From: Bacteroidota bacterium
GTDB taxonomy: Bacteria; Bacteroidota; Bacteroidia; AKYH767-A; OLB10
Length of the DNA stretch: 64,000 bases
Reading direction: 5' to 3'
Assembly: GCA_016699635.1 (NCBI GenBank)
Contig: CP064983.1
Span: 1,550,001-1,614,000, forward strand
How positions within the stretch are numbered: the stretch's first letter is position 1; each line of letters begins with the position of its first letter. The position numbers and the translations under genes are program-made. The notes beneath the pieces were generated by a model that was given only the letters and a program-made list of their open reading frames with translations, was not told the origin of the DNA and did not search any database. This document shows positions 20,812 through 30,047 of this stretch, in pieces.

Positions 20812-21318
20812 TCATTTTGATTTATAAACAGGAACAGTAGAACATGGTTCGCCATACATAATACTCTTAACAACAGGTTTTAGTTTTTGTGTCAACAGCA
20901 TATAAACAGCAGGCGAAAAGTTTTCATCACCACACCCTTTAATTACTATTCGTTTGTTATTATAGTTTTGAATGTTGATTTTTTCAATTGTATCAATGGT
21001 TAGCTTTTCTTTGAGTTGAGTAGCGTTACCAAAAAAAATGTTGGTGGTATGTGGCTGCAATGCTTCACTAACGAGCATAAATGCCCAAGTCGGAATAATG
21101 GCATCAACAGAACAATAAACAGCAACTGCAACGCCATCATACTGCTGCCAGTTATGTTGTCTGATATGCTCTCTGAAATCTTTTTCTTTAAGAATCATTT
21201 CCTCAAACAACCATCCTTTAATGTCAAGTTCGGTTATTGTTGTGGCAGGTATAAAATCTTTTGGATCTATCTGTAGAATACCACTGTCGGCAACGCGATT
21301 TTTAATTTCCTGTTCCAT
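20812..21318 (-). CDS. DUF2480 family protein
   Basis: About 168 residues, Bacteroidota-restricted family of unknown function. The opening EQEIKNRVADSGILQIDP and the C-terminal IKGCGDENFSPAVYMLLTQKLKPVVKS are characteristic. No signal or membrane segment. The Met at 21318 is chosen because it begins two bases after the stop of the SufT-like gene upstream, which suggests translational coupling. The family is commonly found next to iron-sulfur assembly genes in Bacteroidota, and the neighbour here agrees with that association. Confidence 0.82.
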   Translation of the reverse strand: MEQEIKNRVADSGILQIDPKDFIPATTITELDIKGWLFEEMILKEKDFREHIRQHNWQQYDGVAVAVYCSVDAIIPTWAFMLVSEALQPHTTNIFFGNATQLKEKLTIDTIEKINIQNYNNKRIVIKGCGDENFSPAVYMLLTQKLKPVVKSIMYGEPCSTVPVYKSK

Positions 21319-21320
21319 AA

Positions 21321-21635
21321 TTACCACATTCCAAGTTCCATGCGAGCCTCTTCACTCATCATATCTTTATCCCATGGTGGATCAAAAGTTAATTCAACTT
21401 TTGCATCATTCACATCAGGAATACTTTTTATTTTTTGTTCAACTTCCAATGGCAGCGATTCTGCAACCGGACAAGCAGGTGAAGTCAGAGTCATCTTTAC
21501 ATGAACATCATTTCCTTCAATAATCTTTACTTCGTAAATCAATCCTAACTCATAAATGTCAACCGGAATTTCCGGATCGTAACAAGTCTTTATGGTTTCT
21601 ATAACCCTGGCATATAATTCTTTTGGCTCTTCCAT
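21321..21635 (-). CDS. SufT/PaaD-like iron-sulfur cluster assembly protein (DUF59, MIP18 family)
   Basis: A 104-residue protein with the MIP18 fold: YDPEIPVDIYELGLIYEVKI near the N-terminus, and the conserved Cys in LTSPACPVAESLP. Proteins of this family help maturation of iron-sulfur enzymes. The C-terminal FDPPWDKDMMSEEARMELGMW tail is the standard ending of the Suf-linked group. It is co-directional with DUF2480 downstream with two bases between them. No other suf genes are in the window. Confidence 0.85.
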   Translation of the reverse strand: MEEPKELYARVIETIKTCYDPEIPVDIYELGLIYEVKIIEGNDVHVKMTLTSPACPVAESLPLEVEQKIKSIPDVNDAKVELTFDPPWDKDMMSEEARMELGMW

Positions 21636-21797
21636 AAGTGCAAATTTAATGGTTTTATTGTTGTCTTGATTTTATTGCTGTTTTATTCTGATTTTACAAT
21701 CAATAGAAGATTCAAAATAAATTCATGCAAAGCATCAATATTAATCCCATCTTTGAAAACTATAAAGTCAAGTAAAAGTTTTTTAAAAATAAATATT

Positions 21798-22202
21798 ATG
21801 AAACAAATTTTAATCGTTCTCCTTACAATTGGTCTATCATTTTCATCATCAGCGCAGCAAAAAACTGTTTTGGAGGCCAATGAAAAAGTTGCTATAATCA
21901 GTTTCGAAAAAATAGAACATAATTTCGGTAAGATTAAAGAAGGTGATAAGGCCGAACATGTTTTTCTTTTTAAAAATACAGGCAACACACCGTTAATTGT
22001 TACTGACGTGAGTGTTACCTGCGGATGTACGGCAGCAGAAAAACCTGATGCGCCAATTATGCCCGGTAAAGACGGAAAAATAAAGATAGTATTTAACTCT
22101 GCCGGTAAAGTTGGTTCACAAAACCGCACAATAACGGTAAGTACCAATGCAAAAAATAAAATTACTTATTTGAAAATGATAGGTGAAGTGAGTGAAAAAT
22201 AA
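21798..22202 (+). CDS. DUF1573 family secreted protein
   Basis: About 134 residues: signal peptide (MKQILIVLLTIGLSFSSSAQ) and one DUF1573 Ig-like domain containing HNFGKIKEGDKAEHVFLFKN and the CGCTAAEKP segment. Proteins of this family are exported in Bacteroidota; function is unknown. The frame is open from 21666, but the Met at 21798 is the start because it begins the signal peptide. The region before it carries no other recognisable signal. It is convergent with prfB (15 bases between stops). Confidence 0.82.
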   Translation: MKQILIVLLTIGLSFSSSAQQKTVLEANEKVAIISFEKIEHNFGKIKEGDKAEHVFLFKNTGNTPLIVTDVSVTCGCTAAEKPDAPIMPGKDGKIKIVFNSAGKVGSQNRTITVSTNAKNKITYLKMIGEVSEK

Positions 22203-22217
22203 TTTCTGAGAAAATGG

Positions 22218-23308
22218 TTAAACTCTTTCTCCAAATTCCATCAGAAAGGCTTTCATAAACTCATGTAGTTCGCCATCCATTACGGCTTGAACGTTTGATG
22301 TTTCACAATCTGTGCGTAAGTCTTTAACCATCTTATATGGATGAAAAACATAGCTTCTTATTTGTGAGCCCCATTCAATTTTTTTTCTTACCTGCTTCTG
22401 TCGCTGCCTTAGCCTCATTGCGTTTGCGAAGTTCAAGTTCATAAAGTTGCGAACGCAACATCTGCATGGCACGCTCGCGGTTGCCACTTTGCGAACGTTC
22501 TACCTGACATACAACAACAATACCTGTGGGCAAGTGTTTGAGTTGAACCTTTGTTTCTACTTTATTTACATTTTGTCCACCTGCACCACCTGAACGGGAA
22601 GTCTGCATTTCTATATCTGCATCTTTAATTTCAATCTCTATAGTATCGTCAATCAAAGGATAGGCAAACACACTGGCAAATGATGTATGACGTTTTGCAT
22701 TGGAATCAAATGGAGAAATGCGTACTAAACGATGTACACCATTTTCGCTCTTTAAATATCCGTATGCAAAATCACCTTCTATTTCTAAAGTAACAGATTT
22801 TATTCCTGCAACATCGCCATCTTGTCTGTCAATTTCGTTTATGCGATAGTTCATCCGTTCGGCCCAGCGGATATACATACGCATGAGCATTGATGCCCAG
22901 TCGCAACTTTCTGTTCCTCCGGCACCGGCATTTATTGTGAGCACTGCACTCAATGCATCTTCTTCACCACTGAGCATGTTTTTAAATTCAAGCTCTTCTA
23001 ATGATTTTTGAACGGAGGTATATTGCTCTTCTACTTCTTGTTCTGAAGCATCGCCTGTTTTTGAAAAATCGAATAATACACCCAAATCATCAACAGCTTG
23101 CTGTACGGCAGCAAACGTGTCTGTCCAGTTTTTTTTAAGCTTGATGGATTTTAAAATCTGTTCTGCCCTTGTAGGGTTGTTCCAGAAATCAGGTGCGTGT
23201 GTAAGTTGTTCTTCTTCTTTTATTTTAAGCAGTTTGACATCAATGTCAAAGGTGCCCCCTCAAAGCGTCCACGCGCTCCTTACATTCTGTTAATTGTTCT
23301 TGTGTCAT
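22218..23308 (-). CDS. prfB: Peptide chain release factor 2, with programmed +1 frameshift and an apparent extra base near the 3' end
   Basis: RF2 terminates translation at UGA and UAA codons. The 362-residue protein is assembled from three frames. The first 20 codons (from 23308) end at an in-frame TGA (23246-23248) inside the classic recoding signal, after which a +1 shift continues with DIDVKLLKIKEEEQ. The GGQ motif that triggers peptide release is in SGGAGGQNVNKVETKV. A second break at 22379-22386 (eight T on the plus strand, eight A in the gene) needs seven to continue KKKIEWGSQIRSYVFHP to the normal C-terminus at 22218. With both shifts the length is exact. The second break is either a sequencing error or a poly-A slippage site; the gene must be functional. 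Confidence 0.92.
23246..23260 (-). promoter_or_regulatory. RF2 autoregulatory +1 frameshift site
   Basis: On the coding strand: AGG GGG CAC CTT TGA C. The AGGGGG internal Shine-Dalgarno-like element is three bases before CTT, followed by the in-frame UGA and a C, matching the known RF2 recoding signal. Low RF2 lets the ribosome pause at UGA and slip +1, so the protein controls its own level. Confidence 0.95.
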
Positions 23309-23352
23309 ACGGGCTGCGAATTTACGAATTAATGTTTTCCGGCATTTTCAGA

Positions 23353-23726
23353 CTATGTTGTCTTCATCAGCGTATAGGCTTTTGCTACATCAAAAATCAT
23401 AAACAAAAAATAGGCTAAGCAAAAACTAATTACAAAAGGAACTGCCATTGTTTGATTCAGAAAAATGTAGCCTACAATGATAGCAAGCATCAGAAATAAT
23501 TTAAACGCTGTTGATGCCATAAAAAACGGATGGACTCATTACCTTTACTCTTGGTAAGTCGCAAATAATGAATGACAGAAAAAAGTACGAAGAAAAATAT
23601 TCCGCATTTCCACCATGAAGGATAGAAACGTGCAGCCAGAAAATCTTTCATCAAATAATAAAGCAAAATATACAGCAGGGTTATGCCGGCAAGTTGTAAA
23701 ATATAGGTGATGAAACCTTTGTTCAT
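23353..23726 (-). CDS. Small membrane protein of the ATP synthase leading region (single-base frameshift)
   Basis: A 124-residue membrane protein with about four hydrophobic segments (YILQLAGITLLYILLYYLM; GIFFFVLFSVIHYL; LFLMLAIIVGYIFL; VPFVISFCLAYFLFMIF). It follows the AtpZ gene with a 4-base ATGA overlap, so it is translationally coupled to it. In Bacteroidota a protein of this kind usually sits between AtpZ and the F0 a subunit. Here the frame breaks at 23521-23526: the coding strand has six T where seven are needed to continue SIRFFMASTAFKLF and reach the stop at 23353. No F0 gene follows in this window; prfB lies downstream instead. Confidence 0.6.
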
Positions 23727-23956
23727 TTTTTCTTATGTAAAAAATCTTTCAATGTTAAGTAAAGTGCAGCTGCAACAGCAATCAAGGCAAAAGTAACAGT
23801 GAATAGTGGAATTTTGTTTTGACAATATTTGTCTAAGCGGTAACCTCCATAGGTACCTATAAACATAATAGCGCCCATTTGAAATCCCATGGACGCATAC
23901 TTAGCATAATTGTTAAGCTGTTTTTTCCTGGAGTTTGGCTTCTGATCTTTCGACAT
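23723..23956 (-). CDS. AtpZ/AtpI family protein
   Basis: A 77-residue protein with a basic, polar N-terminus (SKDQKPNSRKKQLNNYAK) and two hydrophobic helices, with the family motif YASMGFQMGAIMFIGTYGGYRLD. AtpI/AtpZ proteins aid assembly of the ATP synthase ring or transport Mg2+ for it. The start codon at 23956 lies inside the 3' end of the bactofilin gene, giving a 44-base overlap, and its own stop overlaps the next start by four bases. The tight overlaps indicate one operon with translational coupling. Confidence 0.85.
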   Translation of the reverse strand: MSKDQKPNSRKKQLNNYAKYASMGFQMGAIMFIGTYGGYRLDKYCQNKIPLFTVTFALIAVAAALYLTLKDFLHKKK

Positions 23957-24344
23957 TTTTTATGTCTTTAACCATAGGCCCCATATTACAGTTGCCTGTA
24001 AAACTTGCCCCAACTTCAACAACTAATTTGCCGGTGTTAATGTCGCCATTGATTTTTGCAGTTGACTTTAGAAACAACATTTCAGTAACGGTAGATGTTC
24101 CTTTTACTGTTCCTGAAACATCTGCATTCTGGCAAACAATGTCTCCATCCACTACTCCGGTTGTGCCAACAACCACTTTAGCTTTTGAAAATACTGAGCC
24201 TACAATGTGTCCGTCAATTCGCAAGTCGCCATTCGACTTGATTTCACCTTCTATTGAAGTTCCGGCAGCAATTAAGTTAATTGAGCCTGATGCAGTTTCA
24301 CCGGGTTTAACGGTGGTGGTTTTGTTCTTCAAATTTTCAAACAT
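23913..24344 (-). CDS. Bactofilin (polymer-forming cytoskeletal protein)
   Basis: A 143-residue cytoskeletal protein whose central region (about residues 22-115) is a right-handed beta-helix of repeating Gly/Val/hydrophobic units: GTSIEGEIKSNGDLRIDGHIVGSV, KAKVVVGTTGVVDGDIVCQNADVSGTV. Bactofilins polymerise without nucleotides and scaffold wall synthesis or polar structures. The N-terminus is short and unstructured, the C-terminus acidic and lysine-rich. It is the first gene of the AtpZ operon; in other Bacteroidota bactofilin is also found just before atpZ. Confidence 0.88.
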   Translation of the reverse strand: MFENLKNKTTTVKPGETASGSINLIAAGTSIEGEIKSNGDLRIDGHIVGSVFSKAKVVVGTTGVVDGDIVCQNADVSGTVKGTSTVTEMLFLKSTAKINGDINTGKLVVEVGASFTGNCNMGPMVKDIKNVERSEAKLQEKTA

Positions 24345-24409
24345 GGTAAAAAATTTTAATTATGTATTGCGGCAAAGATAAAAATAAAAGTTATTAACAA
24401 AACCAAAAA

Positions 24410-27086
24410 TTATGGATAATTAACACGGTAGAAATCAAGGTATTTGCTCAAATCCTTATCGGTAATGAACTTGTTGAAATTTTTTTCTGTAATGGGGAAA
24501 AGGGTAAAAGCACTTTTATCCATGCCTTCAAAAACCGTTTGATCAGAGTCCAACCCCTGAATATATTCCTTGCTTTGCGTGTGGTCGGGAAATGAACGCA
24601 CCATCATATAGTTTTTGTCATCAACTCTTAACTCTGTCACACTCAGATTTTTCTCTTTATAGTTGCGCTGGTTAAACTGATTGATTTTTCCTTTTAATGT
24701 TGTGGCATAAGGCAGTTCAGCAGAGAAAATAATCAGCACATTATGTGGTTTGTCCGGCATAAACTCATAGATAGAATTCAGCATTTTATTGCCCTCGGCA
24801 GTTTGTGTTGTTGCCGATTCGCTGATTGTTGTATCTATTGGCGTTACGTTATTCATTTTATCAAGAATAGCTTTTGCCAATATGCTGACAGAATCTCTTG
24901 GGTATGCAGCAACAATTTTTTTCAGTGAAGCTTCGAACTGTGGGCGGGGCTGTGTATATCCGATAGAAAGTGCCTGAAGGTAGGCAAACTTTGGCGCTAA
25001 TGTGCCACCGGGAAATAGTGAGTCTGCTGCCGATTTACGCTCTATGACATCTGTATATTGACGATTGAGAAAAGCCTTGTATGTATTTTCATAAAACACC
25101 TGCATGATGGCTGTCTTGCGCTGTGCATCTTTAAAATAATTTGGGTTGGTTATGATGCGTGCATATTCTGAATCGCCATAGTCATTGAGAATAATTTTTT
25201 TATAATACTCGGCTTTAGGTTCATCAAATAAAGCTAAGTAACAACGATACAGATTGTAATAAGCAGGTAGTTCATATTTATTACCCGGATATCGTTTCAT
25301 CATTTCTTCCATATCGTCAGCAGCAGGCTTTGGCTGACCTAATGCTTCTTTATAAATGATTCCTGCATTGTAATATGCTTCTAATATTTTAGCATTACTT
25401 TCTTCTTTTTGCTGAGCAGTTTTTGGAATGTTGTTAAAGTATGCTTTTCTGCGTGCTTCGCTATTCAATTGTCTGATGCTGTCGTTTAATGCTTTTTGTG
25501 CCTGCTCTAAACTGTCGGCACGTGCTTGCGCTTCGGCTTCTTCTTCACTGCCAAAAGTTGCAATGGATTCTTTGCTGCTCCTACGCCAGTTATCTTCAAG
25601 TTTTCTGTTGCCCCATTTCTTGGCAAACTCCGAAAAGCCAAAACTAATGGCACTCTGATTATAAAAAATACCATGAGCTACCTGTTGAATTTCCAGGCAT
25701 ACCATCTTTTCCTGGTTGATTTTGAAACTGACTGAACTGCATGTTAGACTGCTCTTCCTGCTCTTTAGCTTTGGCTGCCTCCTCTTCCTGTTTCTTACGC
25801 AGCGACTCTGCTTCTTCTGCAGCAATAATGTCGTCAATGCGCGAATATTGTTCTGTTTCTGAAAGTCTTCCCAATGTGAGCAGACTGTCCTCGTGTGAAA
25901 TGATGTTCAGGTTTTTTATCAATCGCGACAGATTGGTTTTTTTATTCTGAATCAATGCATAATCAGGATAGTCAGAAGTGATATTGGTGGCAGCACTGTC
26001 ATAATATAATTGCGCAGCACGGAAGTCAAGTTTGCGGAAACTTATTTCACCCATCTCCAGATATGAAATACCTTTTTGATTGGCGTTGTTGGTGCTTGCT
26101 GCCACAGACTTCTTTAAAAATTGAAATGCCTCTGTTGTATCTTTTTCACGCATAGAAATTCCACTCAGTGCATAATAAATCTGATCAAGATAATCCTTGT
26201 TTTTTTCATCTTTAAGCATCTTGTTCAACTCATCTTTTACTTGTTGTGCATCGGCACTGTTTACATCAAATGAACGCGCTCTGTTGATTTTTGCATTAAA
26301 TGCCATCTCATACTCGGGATTCATCTTGATTACTTTGCGGTAGATTGCAAAAGCTTTGTCGTTGGAATCAACCTTCTGATATATCTGTGCAAGGATATAG
26401 CTATATCGGATTTTGTCAGCTCTCTTTGTCGCCAGATCAGCAGCTTTGGTTAATTGCTCAATAGCTTTAGGATAATTTTCTTTCTTCAGATAAAAATCTG
26501 CAGCCACAGCAGCAAAAAGAGGTTTGTACTTTGATGGCAATTGCTTTTCATTTTTTAAATAGTCGAGCATGTATTCTGCATCGGCCATTTTGCCTAACTG
26601 CATTTGTGTTTGCATCTGCCAGATTAAGCCATCAAATCTTTTTGGGTTATCTTTATAGGTAGATGCAACGTATTGAAAAGTCTCTAATGCAGTCCAGAAA
26701 TCATGCTTTAGAAATTGCGCTTTACCGATTATCATGTAGTTGTCCGGTATCCAGCGGCAACGCTCTTTACCATTAATAAACATGGAGTGTCGTTGAATAA
26801 CTATTGAGCTTTTCTTAATGGCCTCATCCATGTCAGGGTAAATGGTCTTGGCTTTATCGTCAGTTGCATATTTAAAAACATCAAGCACACGGTCGTAATG
26901 ATCAACATGCAATGCAGACAAAGTTTTTGTACCTTCTTTCACTCTTTCGCGGGCATTAAAATAGCCGTTGTAGTGTGCAGTAAGGTTATGGTATGCCCTG
27001 TTTATGACAGTGTTCTTTTGTGTTGAACATGCTGATAGAAACAGCGTAAGGATGATAAAATATTTTACGTGATTGGATGATTTCAA
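24410..27086 (-). CDS. porW: PorW/SprE-like tetratricopeptide lipoprotein of the type IX secretion system (single-base frameshift)
   Basis: A lipoprotein (signal ending LFLSACSTQK) with many tetratricopeptide-like helices through most of its length. The opening NTVINRAYHNLTAHYNGYFNARERVKEG is the hallmark of PorW/SprE, a protein needed for type IX secretion and gliding, thought to link the PorK/N ring with the translocon. Two 475-codon stretches, 25659-27086 and 24410-25837, form one gene of 891 residues; at 25663-25668 the coding strand has six T and needs five, joining SSWYF to YNQSAISFGFSEF. The second stretch's apparent N-terminus is only an extension from the other frame. Its presence agrees with the sorting-domain proteins elsewhere in this window. 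Confidence 0.82.
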
Positions 27087-27209
27087 AACAATATGGTTGT
27101 TGCGATAAATATTAACTTTTTCCAGCGAAAATTATTGCTCGTTTAATTATTACGATATTTGCCCGATTAAGAAGGCAAACATAACAATACTTTTTTGTTT
27201 AAACAACGC

Positions 27210-28087
27210 ATGCCAAGGCATCAGGCAAAGAAAAAGTCAAACTAAGCACCAAACTCCGTAATAAGTTCCGGTTAGTCATTATGAATGACGAAACTCTGGA
27301 AGAAAAGGCTTCGTTGCTGCTCTCACCAATCAATGTGGTGGTGGTGGTGGGTATTGCCATCATCACCCTCATCAAAGCCACAACCTACATTATTGCCTTT
27401 ACACCACTGCGTGAATATATTCCCGGATATACAGACGTTAAAGTAAAACGGGCAGCCATTGAAAGCCTTATCCGTACCGATTCTTTACAAAAACAGGTGT
27501 CTGCACAGGATTTGTACATACAAAATCTGCAAAATCTTATTACCGGTCAGTCACAGAAAACTGTTTCGCTCGATACAGTTTCTGTGCCACAGCTTTATGA
27601 TACAATAAAACAATTGCTTCATTCCGAAGAGGATTCTTTGCTGAGAAGTCAGATAGAGTCGCCACAAGATTACAACCTAACATTAAACGCAGGGACCACT
27701 AAAGGTTCTATTGCTAACTTTTACTTTTTTGCGCCATTAAAAGGAGCAATAACAACACGGTTTAATCCTACAGAAAAGCACTTTGGTGTTGATGTAGTTG
27801 CCGGCCCTGATGCTGTTATTAAAAGTGCCATGGACGGAACGGTGGTCATTGCAGAATGGACTTCGCAGGCAGGTTATGTCATAGCCATTCAACACAGTAA
27901 CAATATGTTTTCTGTTTATAAACATAATTCTGCATTGCTTAAAAAAGTAGGTAATGTGGTGAAAGCCGGAGAAGTTATTGCTATTGTAGGTAACTCGGGC
28001 GAATTAAGTAATGGTCCGCATCTGCATTTTGAACTTTGGTACAATGGTGCGCCTGTTGACCCTACTGATTATATAGCCTTTGAATAA
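27210..28087 (+). CDS. M23 family metallopeptidase (start region probably one base short)
   Basis: A peptidoglycan-crosslink endopeptidase of the M23/LytM fold. There is one N-terminal transmembrane helix (about residues 38-60: LLSPINVVVVVGIAIITLI), a coiled-coil-like stretch and a C-terminal LytM domain with the HFGVDVVAGPD zinc motif and HLHFELW motif that supply the metal and catalytic ligands. In this reading, ATG at 27281 is the first in-frame start, but coding continues upstream as KVKLSTKLRNKFRLVI, typical of the family. An ATG at 27210 becomes the start if one G is restored (ATG GCC AAG), giving 292 residues; this is inferred. Confidence 0.83.
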
Positions 28088-29140
28088 TTACAGCAGATTA
28101 AAGTAGTTGTTTTCAGAAAGTATTTTTTCGATTAACCTTGGATGTGGGAAATTGTTTTTGAAATCTTCGGCATCAACTGCTTTTAACTCAGGAAATTTTT
28201 TTGATGATAGTGGCTTGCTTAAATATGCCACAATGTATGATGCATTAATGTGTTGATGTGTCAGCTTATGAATATGATTTCTTCCTGATTCATATTTTTT
28301 AATACCATATTCTTTTGCAAAATTGCTAATAGTGGCTGATGAAAATTTTGTTCTGGTTTCGAACAAAGGAAACTCATAGAGGTTTTTCCAGATGTCGTTA
28401 CCATTACGTTGTCTGATATAAAATTTGTCTTTGTAAAGTATTATGACAAAACAAAAGTGACGCTCTTTGATTTTAATCTTTTTACTTTTTACCGGAAAAT
28501 TAAGTTGTTGCTTTTGTTGATATGCCAAACAATGAATTTGTAAAGGACATATTTCACACTTAGGATTTCGTGGTGTACAAACCAATGCACCAAGCTCCAT
28601 CATTGCCTGATTGTGCAGGCCGGGAAATTTTTTATTGCCTATACTATCGGCTAATTCCTGAAACACTTTTTTTCCTTCAGTGCTATTTGGCGTAGTTTTT
28701 TCTGCAAACAATCTTGATAATACACGAGCCACATTACCATCAACAGCAAAGATAGGTTCATTAAATGCCATTGAAGCAATAGCTGCTGCAGTATAATCGC
28801 CTACACCTTTTAGTTTTTTAAGCTCAAAATAATTGGAAGGAAATTTACCGTGAAATATTTTGGTAATATGTTGTGCTGTGGCTAAAAGATTTCGCCCTCT
28901 TGAATAATATCCTAATCCCTGCCACAATTTGAGCACCTCGGTTTCTGATGCTTTGGCAAGATGCTTCACTGTAGGGAACGATTCTAAAAACCGTTTGTAA
29001 TAAGGCAATCCCTGTTCTACTCTTGTCTGCTGAAGGATAACTTCGCTCAACCATATTCTATAGGCATCGTTTGTACTGCGAAAAGGCAACTCGCGCTTGT
29101 TGCGTTCATACCATAAAATAAGTTTGTTTGAAATACTCAT
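28088..29140 (-). CDS. mutY: A/G-specific adenine glycosylase
   Basis: About 350 residues; removes adenine mispaired with 8-oxoguanine during base-excision repair. The N-terminal half has the helix-hairpin-helix and catalytic region: LKGVGDYTAAAIASMAFNEP with the catalytic Asp in AVDGNVARVLSRL, and the iron-sulfur loop CEICPLQIHC with upstream Cys in LVCTPRNPKC. The C-terminal half carries a NUDIX-like domain that recognises the 8-oxoG strand. The start at 29140 (MSISNKLILW) is preferred over 29152 because family members begin here. Its stop abuts that of the M23 gene in convergent orientation. Confidence 0.93.
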   Translation of the reverse strand: MSISNKLILWYERNKRELPFRSTNDAYRIWLSEVILQQTRVEQGLPYYKRFLESFPTVKHLAKASETEVLKLWQGLGYYSRGRNLLATAQHITKIFHGKFPSNYFELKKLKGVGDYTAAAIASMAFNEPIFAVDGNVARVLSRLFAEKTTPNSTEGKKVFQELADSIGNKKFPGLHNQAMMELGALVCTPRNPKCEICPLQIHCLAYQQKQQLNFPVKSKKIKIKERHFCFVIILYKDKFYIRQRNGNDIWKNLYEFPLFETRTKFSSATISNFAKEYGIKKYESGRNHIHKLTHQHINASYIVAYLSKPLSSKKFPELKAVDAEDFKNNFPHPRLIEKILSENNYFNLL

Positions 29141-29243
29141 TTGCTTTGGCAAAGAAAGTCATTATAAAAAATAATTACAGTTTAAATTTAATAGACAATT
29201 CAGTAACAACTAAATTTACTTATCATTGCCATCGCTTTTTGTT

Positions 29244-30043
29244 ATGAAATTAATTAAAGAAATACACTCTCTTTCTCATATTGTTAGCAGAAAGAAGCAC
29301 GAGAATATCAGCATTGGTTTTGTGCCAACAATGGGCGCATTACACGAAGGACATATTTCATTAACTAAACAGTCGCTGCTTGAAAATGAATTTACTATTG
29401 CCAGCATTTTTGTAAATCCATTACAGTTTAATAATCCTGATGATTTAAAAAAGTATCCTCGTACCTTAGATAGAGATATGCAGATGCTTGAAGCGGCAGG
29501 TTGTAATGCCTTGTTTGCACCGGAAGCATCAGAAGTTTATATTGAAGATGAACAACCATTGCAGTTTGATTTAGGCAATCTTGCAAACGTTATGGAAGGC
29601 AAATTTCGTCCGGGACATTTTGCCGGAGTTTTGCTTATTTCGGAGAAAAGGATTTCCAGCAACTTGCCGTAATCAGAAAAATGGCTAAAGCATTACATCC
29701 TGATATTATTGTCACAGGCTGCCCTACACTTCGTGAGCCTAATGGTCTTGCCATGAGTTCGCGCAATGTAAGATTAAGTAATACCGTTCGTCATGATGCA
29801 TCCATAATTTATAAGGCAATGCAACATGCTGCGCAACTGAAAAACATACTGCCCGTTTACGAAGTTTGTTCGCAGGTGAGAAGTATGATTGAAGAAATAG
29901 CTCCTTTTAAAGTTGAGTATGTTGAAATTGCTGATGCAGTAAACCTACAGTCTTTACAACAATGGTCAGACTCACAGTCACCACGTATTTTTGTTGCAGT
30001 TTTTGCAGATGATGTAAGGCTGATTGATAATGCAGCATTGTAA
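29244..30043 (+). pseudogene. panC: Pantothenate synthetase with internal deletion
   Basis: PanC joins pantoate and beta-alanine to make pantothenate for coenzyme A. The N-terminal part carries FVPTMGALHEGHISL (HxGH nucleotide-binding motif) and FVNPLQFNN; the C-terminal part carries LREPNGLAMSSRNVRLS. Near 29634 the sequence jumps from HFAGV to AYFGEKDFQQL, omitting about fourteen residues that family members have there, and shifting frame. A loss of about 43 bases restores a family length near 280, so this is not a homopolymer artefact. Either the gene is inactive or the assembly is collapsed at this point. The ATG at 29244 is the likely start, since MKLIKEIHSL opens the family pattern. Confidence 0.88.
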
Positions 30044-30047
30044 ATAA

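Noticed and set aside
21683..22147. 154-codon minus-strand frame opposite the DUF1573 gene.
   Set aside because: Overlaps the well-supported secreted protein and lacks any domain.
23935..24381. 148-codon plus-strand frame opposite bactofilin.
   Set aside because: It is a shadow of the beta-helix repeats of bactofilin and has no motif of its own.
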